Assembly (NCBI GenBank): GCA_001724265.1
Contig: MEDY01000065.1
Span: forward strand, 1-64,000
Length of the DNA: 64,000 nucleotides
From: Rhizaria sp. SCN 62-66
Taxonomy: Eukaryota > Rhizaria, unplaced
Direction: 5' to 3'
Below, piece after piece: positions 57,109 through 64,000 of this stretch; position 1 is the first letter of the stretch; each line of letters opens with the position of its first letter. Made by a program: the position numbers and the translations under genes. Below the pieces are notes generated by a model that made no database searches, had not been told where the DNA came from, and worked only from the letters and a program-made list of their open reading frames with translations.

Positions 57109-57326
57109 CCTAGGTCGGGAATAAAAAGTTGTGTCTTGATGTCGTGAGCAGCTTCTCAGAAAGTATTAATAACTGAGCATATATAAAATATATAAACAGC
57201 TAATTTTGTGTTTATCTTTTCCGCTTTAACGGACTCCCTGCGTATTTCCAGCCTTTGTCGAAGACAGGTCAACTCAATTAGCTCTCTCAACTGCTCTCTG
57301 CATTTGCAGTCGCCTCCCTCAGACTG
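57109..57326. promoter_or_regulatory. Short shared divergent promoter region
   Basis: Only 218 bases separate the ATGs of the PEX1-like and PIG-F-like genes, which point away from each other. The stretch is AT-rich with TATA-like runs (tatataaaatatataaac, 57,180-57,197). Both promoters must lie here, so the genes may be co-regulated. This is inferred from position only. Confidence 0.45.
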
Positions 57327-57974
57327 ATGTCTGCTCTGCGCGCGGTGCTCGCTCTCCAACTCGGCGCTGTCTGCGTCTTTTTGGTCGTGATCCTCGCGCT
57401 GGGCGCCCCTGCCGGCTCGCTCGTCGCGCTCTCCCGCGCGCTGGCGTTGGCGGCGCTGTTGTCGCTCACCTCAGTGGCTCCCACCAACTGTTTGCTCAAG
57501 GGTGACCTGGGAGCGCTTCTGCGACTCTGGCTCTGTCCACACGGCCCTGCCGCCGCGCTCACGCTTTCCCAAGCTAACACCGACGCTGATATCGCTTCAT
57601 CATCGTCTCTGACAAGTCTAACACAGCATCAGCAGCAACAGCAGTGCTGTACTGAGTTGACTCAGATGCTAATGTCTCCTTTCACAGTCTCAGCGGCGGC
57701 GCACGCGCGCGCGGCGGAGCTCGACGCCGCTTCGCCGCTTGCCTCCCGCGTTGCGCTGCTCGCCGTCGTGCGCGCCGCGGCCGCGGGGAGCGTGCTGCTC
57801 GCCTGGGCCGCCTCGGTGTACACCATCCTCGACGGCGAGACCATCTTGCAGGTGTTTCCGGTCGCCAGCGCAGGCGGCGCCGTCGCGGGCGCCGTCGCAG
57901 GCAGCGCTGTTGGCTTAGTTGTAGAGGCTTATACACGGCGTCCAGGCGCCGCAGCCACGAAGCGCAGTGATTAA
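57327..57974 (+). CDS. PIGF: PIG-F/GPI11-like membrane protein of GPI-anchor synthesis
   Basis: PIG-F stabilises the enzymes that add ethanolamine phosphate to GPI anchors in the endoplasmic reticulum. It is a single exon of 215 residues ending at TAA. The pattern VVILALGAP, then ALLSLTSVAPTNCLLKGDLGALLRLW follows the human segment around its conserved Gly-Ala-Pro and Pro-Cys-Leu-Leu. The C-terminal hydrophobic pair (GSVLLAWAASVYTILDGE, then LQVFPVASAGGAVAGAVAG) matches the PIG-F end, where an acidic-rich loop precedes a Trp/Phe-Pro and Gly-rich helix. A Ser/Gln-rich insert (residues about 80-115) is extra. The N-terminal hydrophobic helices are fewer than in animals, so an upstream exon could be missing. 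Similarity was judged by eye. Confidence 0.65.
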   Translation: MSALRAVLALQLGAVCVFLVVILALGAPAGSLVALSRALALAALLSLTSVAPTNCLLKGDLGALLRLWLCPHGPAAALTLSQANTDADIASSSSLTSLTQHQQQQQCCTELTQMLMSPFTVSAAAHARAAELDAASPLASRVALLAVVRAAAAGSVLLAWAASVYTILDGETILQVFPVASAGGAVAGAVAGSAVGLVVEAYTRRPGAAATKRSD

Positions 57975-58446
57975 GCGCGGTTTTTAACGCCTTACATAGC
58001 TTGTTCCAAATGTTACATAGACTCACTTGAAGCTGCGGAGACTTCAATTAGTGTTAATCTTGGAGTTTGATTATTCTCAACACCGATTCGAATACATAGT
58101 TTTTCTTCAAATGACGTTATCAAGCAGACTATGCCATCAATTTATCGATCCAAATGTTCATTCTAAAAGTTCATGTTGTATGGATGATACCAGCCTAAAT
58201 GCACATATTGTCTGTCTGCTGTGTTTCTAACTGCTGCAGCAGCAGCATGAATAACAATCACAGTGGACCTGTTGGCCTGAACTAATCCTCTTATCGTTTT
58301 TGTCTCGTGATCACCAGTACTCGTGTGAGCTCACAGTCACATTTTCACAGTCACTCTGCTCAAAGCCTTGTCCTGCACTCATATCGCAATCGCATAGCAC
58401 GCACGTTCTTCAGAGGCTCGAGTTCACAGTGAAAGCAGTGCCCCGC
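57975..58446. other. Convergent intergenic region
   Basis: This is 472 bases of AT-rich 3' flank shared by two converging genes. A CAG-type triplet run lies at about 58,235. No gene is seen. Confidence 0.45.
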
Positions 58447-59167
58447 TCAGTAGAGGTAGACGGCGAAGACGGCGGCGCAGCAGTAGAGCGAGTCCGACAT
58501 GAAGAGCGCCTCGGCCATGGAGTCCGTCTTGGCGTCCCACAGGCAGCGCGCGCCGAAGCGCAGGCCCGCGCCGCGCTGCTCGCCGATCAACACCTGGACA
58601 AGGAACTTGTAGCGCGGGAGCGACAGGCCTGAACGGAGAGTTGAACAGGTAGACGAACAAGAGGGGCAAAGGAGAGGCGCGAAAGGAACGGATGAAGAGA
58701 ACAGCGTGAGGAATGAGTTTAGAATATGAAGATCGCACATCGATATAAAATGTGCAATGTTTGGTACAATAATAGTATAATCTCAGTATGAAAGCGCGAT
58801 CTTGTCGCTCGAGCGCGGTTATGGCTGCGTACTCTGCATCTCGGTCTTGATCGCGGCGGCGAGCGTGTTGGTCAGCTGCGTCGTCGCAGACGGGTCATAA
58901 GTCACGCCCGTGAGCTGCTCCTTGAGCAGGGCCTCAATCATCGCCTTAGCCTTGAGCGGCTTGAACCTGTGGGGGGCAAACATACGAGAAAACATGACGG
59001 GTGAGCGTGGGCAAATGCAAGGAAAGAGGCCGGAAGCGGAAGTAAGGAAACGAAGGGTGAGCGGAGACGTACGTGTTCTGCGGGAGAGGACCGGTCTGGT
59101 ACTTTTCATCCTCAGGGGAATGCGCGGGAGCCACAGGGGCAGCGGCAGGGGCGGCCACGTCAGACAT
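58447..59167 (-). CDS. DYNLT2B: Tctex-type dynein light chain, DYNLT2B/TCTEX1D2 class
   Basis: This light chain belongs to dynein-2, the motor of retrograde intraflagellar transport. Exons 59167-59073, 58966-58833 and 58628-58447 are separated by introns of 106 and 204 bases (gtacgt and gtacgc donors), giving 136 residues ending at TGA. Family landmarks in order are PLPQNTFKPLKAKAMIEALL, then LTGVTYDPSATTQLTNTLAA, then after the last splice LPRYKFLVQVLIGEQRGAG, CLWDAKTDSMAEALF and SDSLYCCAAVFAVYLY. The VQVLIGEQRGAG and RCLWD segments are closer to DYNLT2B than to DYNLT1. With CFAP44 this supports a flagellated cell. Confidence 0.92.
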
Positions 59168-59724
59168 AGGGCGGGTGGGCGGGCGGGACAGGCGGCCGGG
59201 GCAAGCTAGAAGACGGTGCTAGGGCGCGAGGAAGACGAGCGGTTGAAGGAGCTAAACGGAGAGGATAAATGTAGGCTGTAAGAAAATTGAAAAAGCATAA
59301 TAGCAAAAACAGCGACTTCAGTTTGATATTCCACGCCTGCGTCAAAATGACGTCTGAGAAAGTCATTATCATATGTAAAAGTAAACTTGTTTCGAACTCT
59401 GAGTTGGGGACCAGGGATTTTCTGTAACCGCTCGAGTCTTTTTTGTTTTAAGCAGATCGACATGACCTGAACGTCAGCGTTGATGTTTTTGATTTGCTAT
59501 GATTTTATATCTTTTTGGTTGTACTTTTCTCTTTTTATGTTCTCCAGAAACCTTCCTATATCTCACAAGCGCCGTGTTAACCAATCCACCCGTTGCCAAT
59601 GCCTCCACTCTCCTCGACTCCTAATCGCACTCTCACCCTCGATGTGCTCCATGCTGCTCTCATTCCCTTGCCTGCTCCCACCGCCTCCTTGCTGAAATTA
59701 TTCTCTTACGCTGCCCTAGGAAGC
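59168..59724. other. Divergent intergenic region (DYNLT2B / elongin-B-like)
   Basis: The 557-base spacer contains both promoters. It is AT-rich, becoming pyrimidine-rich before the elongin-B-like start, and the frame is open upstream of that ATG to 59,593 without protein-like content. Confidence 0.45.
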
Positions 59725-60559
59725 ATGGCTACAACTCCCAGCATGTACCTGCGTCTCAAGCGGCATGAGCAGACCGTGTTCATCGCCTGCAACCCCAGTA
59801 TGTGACATTATTATCAACGTGCTCTATATATATCGGATCTTTATGGGAACTGAATGCAGAATAGCTCTCCTATTACACTTTTCTTCTCTTTAAACTCATA
59901 ACTCTTGCTCCTTTGGCTGTTGGCTCATTCTATCACCATTTCAAATTCACTCCCTTCACACAAACACACACATACACACAGAGGAGCAAGTCGGCAAGAT
60001 TAAACTCCGTCTCTGCGCGATCCTGGACAAGGAGCCCGACGACGTGCGCCTCTTTCCCTTCCTGACCGACGAGGAGAAAGTTGCCCTGCACGAGGCCCAG
60101 ATGGAGCAGAAGCGCCTCAAGCTCGAAGACGTGGCCCGCCGCCGCCGCGCCGCGCGCGCCGAGAAGAACAAGAACAACAAGGTCGCCGCGGCCGCGAAGC
60201 GCAACCAACCGGTGGAAGAGGCGCCGCTGCGCGTGGAGCTGCGCCCCGAGGACATCGAGCCGCTGGTGATCCACCCGCTGCCCGAGGACCGGTCGCTCGA
60301 GGTGCTGCACATCCCCGCCGACGCGGTCGTCTTCTTCGTCTTCCGTGTCGACCCCGACAGCGAGGACTTCGAACCCATCTGCGTCGAGGGCTTCCAGGTG
60401 CCGCCGCCCGTGGCGCCCAGCGAGGAGGCGACCGGCGACGCGCAGGACGGCGCCGAGGCCGACGGTGGCGCGGGCGCGGGCGCCGGTACTGGTTCGGCTG
60501 CTGCGCCGGCGGCAGGGGCGAGGGCGGGCGAGCAGGGGGCAGAGGTCGGCAGTGAGTGA
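59725..60559 (+). CDS. ELOB: Elongin-B-like ubiquitin-fold protein
   Basis: Elongin B pairs with elongin C as adaptor in Cullin-2/5 ubiquitin ligases and in the elongin transcription factor. Exon 1 (59725-59797) and exon 2 (59982-60559) flank a 184-base intron (gtatgt...acacag), giving 216 residues ending at TGA. The start MYLRLKRHEQTVFIAC, with KIKLRLCAILDKEPDDVRLF after the splice, follows the first strand, helix and RL-motif of elongin B. The C-terminal part (VFFVFRVDPDSEDFEPICV, then VPPPVAPSEE) matches the family's LAFR...FE..CIE and SSPPELPDVM region. Between the two lies an insertion of roughly 80 residues containing a charged helix (QMEQKRLKLEDVARRRRAAR). An acidic Gly/Ala tail ends the protein. 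The assignment rests on both ends and is likely. Confidence 0.72.
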
Positions 60560-61355
60560 GTGAGTGAGTGGGTGAGTTAGGGAGAGACTGTGAGCAAGTG
60601 ACCGTGAACATGCAGCGAAACTTAGTTAATCTGGTGAGCAAAGCCTCGTTGGGCCAGAACAATTATCGTGTGTCTGTAACGTCAGGTCATAAAATACAAA
60701 TAGAATATGAATTAACCGTCTGGAATGCATTTTGAAAAAGAAAACAAGACGAAGTCGAGACATACATGGAGTATATTTTGTGTGTAAAAGAGTGATCTGT
60801 TTATTGTTGATTCACTTTGGTCGTTTCAAGCGTGACGCCTCCAATATGACGGCGTTCTAAGACGTTTAACCATGAGAAGAGCAATGTACATTTATATAAT
60901 ACGCGTTTTAGTTTGTGTCATAACAGGGCGTAAGTTGATAAGCTCACCTGTGATAACACGTACGCACAAATGCGGATTACAGCAACTCACGTAGATCCCC
61001 AGGTGCTGATCATAAAAAGAAAAATGAATAGAAAACTGACAATAAAACACAACCTATGATTGTTATGGCAAAAACACACCGAATTTGTCTGTAACATAAT
61101 AAGAATATCAAAAAATGTCTAAGTAACTCGCATTTGTTTGTAACAGATGCGTTTGCATACAATGTTAGCTACGCAAGAAAAAGAAAAAGTAGTCATTGTA
61201 GTAATTGTGATTAATAGGTGGCTCTAAACCAACATGAGTCAATATTAGCGACGAAAACACGACGATGCTGCTTCGTATAAGACGTCTCACGGGATGCAAC
61301 AAAGTCAGTCGTTGTTGCTGTCTCATAGTTCATAGAGCTTATCTTGTCAACATCT
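60560..61355. other. Convergent intergenic region
   Basis: These 796 bases start with a GTGA repeat (gagtgagtgagtgagtg) at the elongin-B-like stop and then are strongly AT-rich. No gene or RNA is recognised. Confidence 0.45.
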
Positions 61356-64000
61356 TCAATTGATGTTGTTGCCGTTGTATCCGTTGTGGCTGTTGCTGAA
61401 GGAACTGCCACCACGAACACCCACAACACCGGTGCCGGCACCCTGGCTCGACCCTTGCCTGCTCAGCGACGGCGACCCTGTTTGCGAGCCGCTGCGGCCG
61501 TTGGCGAAACCGTGACCGCGACCGCTGTTGCTCCCACTGACATTCGCGTTGTTGTTGTTGTTGTTATTGATGTGGTGATTGTTGTGATAGCTATTGCTGT
61601 GGCCGAGGCTAGGGCCGGGTACGGCGCCCACGAGAGAGCTGCGCGACATAACCGCGGACCCCGGCTTCGCACCCAGCGGGCTGCCGCTGTCATTCCGGAT
61701 CCCGCGGTTGTGCCCGAGGCTGCCGCTCGTGTTGTTGTTGGTGAAGCTGCTGCTATAGTTGATCGTGTTGTAGCTGTTGCGGCTCGCTTCAGTTGCAGCA
61801 GCAGCAGCTGCAGCGGCGGCAGCGGCGGCGGAAGATGGCGGCATGTAGCTGCCAGGACTCGCGTAACCGTGGTTGTTATTGTTGATCGCAAACGGTGATT
61901 GCGAGCGGATAATCTGCACAGGCGACTGGCCGCGGTTGAGCGGCGTCTTACCATCCGCGAGCTCCACAGGGCCGTACGCGCGACGCCGGCCAGACAGGCT
62001 TTGAGGGACGCTGCTGTTAAGACTGGTGACGCCGAGGCCGCCACTACCGCTATCGCTATCGTTGTCACCGCCGTAGCCGCCGTAGTCGCCGTTATACGCG
62101 ACCGCGGCGCCAATGCCGACCTGGCTGCCGGCGCTGATGACACTGAAGCTGCCGCTACGGCTGTGGCTACGGCTGCCCTGCTGGCTGTTGCTCCTGCTCA
62201 GAATCATCGCGCCTCCTGCGGCGCCCCCTATGGCGACTGTGACGGGCTCAGTCTTGGTCCCACCGCGTTTGCGCCCGCTCGACGACACAGCGACAACGGC
62301 TGAATCGCGGGAGCGAGTGCTTTTGCTGGCGCCAGCAAGGCGCGCAGCGACTTTGGCCTCCGCGTGCACGGCAGCGGACTTGAGCGAGCGGCAGCGCGTG
62401 CAGAGCAGGCGGTGCGTGAAGAGAATTGAGCCGCCGACCATGAAGGCCGACGCAAAGACGCCGAGCGTGATAAGCCAGAGACGCATGGACTCCTCCACGT
62501 CGTCCGGAATGATCGCGATTGTGTCCAGCGAGAAGATGTAGTGCGCGTCCGAAACCGAGAACGGCTCCGGATCGGGGTCCTTATCGCCAACAACAACGCT
62601 GCCATAGGTGCGCACATGAGCGTATCTAGCGTCATCATTGGTGCTGTACGCGCTGACCGTCTTGTTCGCGTCGCTGGTGCGCGTAGCATCGATCACAGCA
62701 ACACGCGCGCGGCCGCAGGGCTCGGGGCAGCGCGCGCGAATCTGAATCACACCGCTGCCGTCGGCGAGCTCGCTGGCAACTGCGCCCAGCACCGCCAGAT
62801 CGTCTGGCGCGCGCGGAAGCGTCTCGTCGACGTCGGCCGCGGAGCCGTCGCCAGAGCGCAAGTCGGCCGGGATCAGCACGAAGCGCAGCGGGAGCGCTGC
62901 GAGGGAGACTGCGGCGGCGGCGGAGACGGTGGCAGTGGAGGATGCGGAAGGGAACGGGGAGGAGTAGTGCAGAGTGATCAGATATTGGTCAATGTACACA
63001 ATCTTGCCGGGAGTCTTGTCGCCCAAAGCGCCTTCATTAACACTCTCGTTAACACTGTTGTCGTCATTCAGAGTGCTCGGAGCAGCAGCGTTGAGCTTGT
63101 CGTTGTAGATCATCACAATCTCGACTGACGTCACGGTCACACGAGGCACGCGCGCCAGCGCCACCGTCGCCACAGTGGAGCCAGCGGCGTCGTGAAGCGT
63201 CGCCGTCGCCGCGGGCGCAAAGGGCAGCGCGCGGGACAAAAGGGACGGGCGGCACTGCAGCTGTGTGCCTGCGTCTGCACTGAGATGAGCAGCGTTCGCA
63301 GTCACGGTGTGATGCGTGACTGTGACCGTAGTATAGGGCGTCGGCGTGAGCTCTGGCACTGGCGCGATAATAGCGCAAGGCAGACCGTCGATCGCAACCG
63401 CGGAGATTGCATCAAGCCCAGCGCCGTAGAACGTGAGAGGGAACATCTGGTCCTCCTCCTTCTCTGCAGACCGAGACTGTGAGAGCGACAGAGACTGAGA
63501 CTGGGCAGGTGTCGGCGTCGGGGGGACCGTGTCCGGGAAGAGCATCGGAGACTCTGTGCCCGCCACCCACGTGGCGTCACTCGCCGCGCCGATAACTAAC
63601 GGCGCGCCCGTCGCCGCGGACGCAGCGATGGCGGAGCGCGCGTAGGGCGCCGCGACGGGCGCGAGCGCGGCGACGCCGGCAGCCTCGGGCGTGTGGTGCA
63701 GCGCCGAGTGCGAGGAGACGAGCGGGAAACCGGTCGCGGCCCAGTATACGACGATCGGCAGAGTCAGCACGCTGAAGGGCTCCTGGGACGCGGTGAGGCG
63801 TCCTGCGTTCAGAGTGTAAGCTGCGGTCGCGGGGTGGCGAGTGAAGAGTGACGTGAGGTTTTGAGGGACAGTGAGAACAAACACAGCGGTGGCAGCGGCG
63901 TGCGCGTCCGCGTCTTCACTGTAACTTCCACCAGCGCTCAGTTCATCACTGATGTTAGAGGAAGAAAACGTAGACTGTTTGAGCGTTTGACGGTCGAGAG
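61356..64000 (-). CDS. Single-pass membrane protein, N-terminus beyond the right edge (partial)
   Basis: I do not recognise this protein. The minus frame is open from the window edge to TGA at 61356, about 880 codons, without an ATG near the edge, so the start lies outside. The N-terminal 500 residues look extracellular and beta-rich. A stretch FYGAGLDAISAVAIDG followed by CAII could be an IPT/TIG-like strand pair. One hydrophobic segment (LWLITLGVFASAFMVGGSIL) precedes a basic, Cys-containing stop-transfer (HRLLCTRCRSLK). The remaining 330 residues are disordered and Gly/Ser/Asn-rich (NNNNNNNANVSG; SRSHSRSGSFS). A cell-surface receptor or adhesion protein with an intracellular tail is plausible but not shown. 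Confidence 0.75.
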   Translation of the reverse strand, partial: LDRQTLKQSTFSSSNISDELSAGGSYSEDADAHAAATAVFVLTVPQNLTSLFTRHPATAAYTLNAGRLTASQEPFSVLTLPIVVYWAATGFPLVSSHSALHHTPEAAGVAALAPVAAPYARSAIAASAATGAPLVIGAASDATWVAGTESPMLFPDTVPPTPTPAQSQSLSLSQSRSAEKEEDQMFPLTFYGAGLDAISAVAIDGLPCAIIAPVPELTPTPYTTVTVTHHTVTANAAHLSADAGTQLQCRPSLLSRALPFAPAATATLHDAAGSTVATVALARVPRVTVTSVEIVMIYNDKLNAAAPSTLNDDNSVNESVNEGALGDKTPGKIVYIDQYLITLHYSSPFPSASSTATVSAAAAVSLAALPLRFVLIPADLRSGDGSAADVDETLPRAPDDLAVLGAVASELADGSGVIQIRARCPEPCGRARVAVIDATRTSDANKTVSAYSTNDDARYAHVRTYGSVVVGDKDPDPEPFSVSDAHYIFSLDTIAIIPDDVEESMRLWLITLGVFASAFMVGGSILFTHRLLCTRCRSLKSAAVHAEAKVAARLAGASKSTRSRDSAVVAVSSSGRKRGGTKTEPVTVAIGGAAGGAMILSRSNSQQGSRSHSRSGSFSVISAGSQVGIGAAVAYNGDYGGYGGDNDSDSGSGGLGVTSLNSSVPQSLSGRRRAYGPVELADGKTPLNRGQSPVQIIRSQSPFAINNNNHGYASPGSYMPPSSAAAAAAAAAAAATEASRNSYNTINYSSSFTNNNTSGSLGHNRGIRNDSGSPLGAKPGSAVMSRSSLVGAVPGPSLGHSNSYHNNHHINNNNNNNANVSGSNSGRGHGFANGRSGSQTGSPSLSRQGSSQGAGTGVVGVRGGSSFSNSHNGYNGNNIN

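Overview
The window is nuclear DNA of a free-living-type eukaryotic protist. Genes sit singly on both strands and are GC-rich and alanine-rich, separated by AT-richer spacers. Several are split by short GT-AG introns (100 to 524 bases). Two genes are markers of motile or intraflagellar-transport machinery (CFAP44 and a Tctex-type dynein light chain of the DYNLT2B class), so the organism should build a flagellum. The lineage cannot be fixed from this sequence. No prokaryotic operons, viral genes, CRISPR arrays, transposons or tRNAs were recognised.

Layout, left to right: Nup214-like FG nucleoporin (-, runs off the left edge); methionine aminopeptidase 2 (+); ATG8 (-); a large DH-PH RhoGEF-like gene whose frame crosses TAG, TAG and TAA before a TGA (+); importin-4/Kap123 karyopherin (-); an unrecognised 350-residue protein (-); a secreted Cys-containing protein (+); a secreted M14 metallocarboxypeptidase (-); CFAP44 (-); an unrecognised multi-pass membrane protein (+); an unrecognised disordered-tailed protein (+); a TMEM135-family membrane protein whose frame crosses two TAGs before TGA (-); ATG12 (+); histidyl-tRNA synthetase with a long lyase-like N-terminal extension (+); a two-domain PEX1-like AAA+ ATPase (-); a PIG-F-like GPI-anchor protein (+); DYNLT2B (-); elongin-B-like (+); and a single-pass membrane protein running off the right edge (-).

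Most genes are housekeeping: nuclear transport (Nup214, importin-4), autophagy conjugation (ATG8, ATG12), peroxisome or lipid organelles (PEX1-like, TMEM135), translation (HisRS, MetAP2), GPI anchoring (PIG-F) and cilia (CFAP44, DYNLT2B). They are not an operon, and I see no functional cluster beyond chance neighbourhood.

The most interesting signals concern decoding. Of 16 genes with an unambiguous end, 10 stop at TAA, 6 at TGA and none at TAG. TAG occurs four times inside otherwise open, protein-like frames of the other two long genes. This fits TAG read as an amino acid or strong readthrough; decay of the RhoGEF gene is the main alternative. Separately, all 19 introns I can place begin GTAYG (16 GTACG, 3 GTATG), unlike the usual GTRAG.
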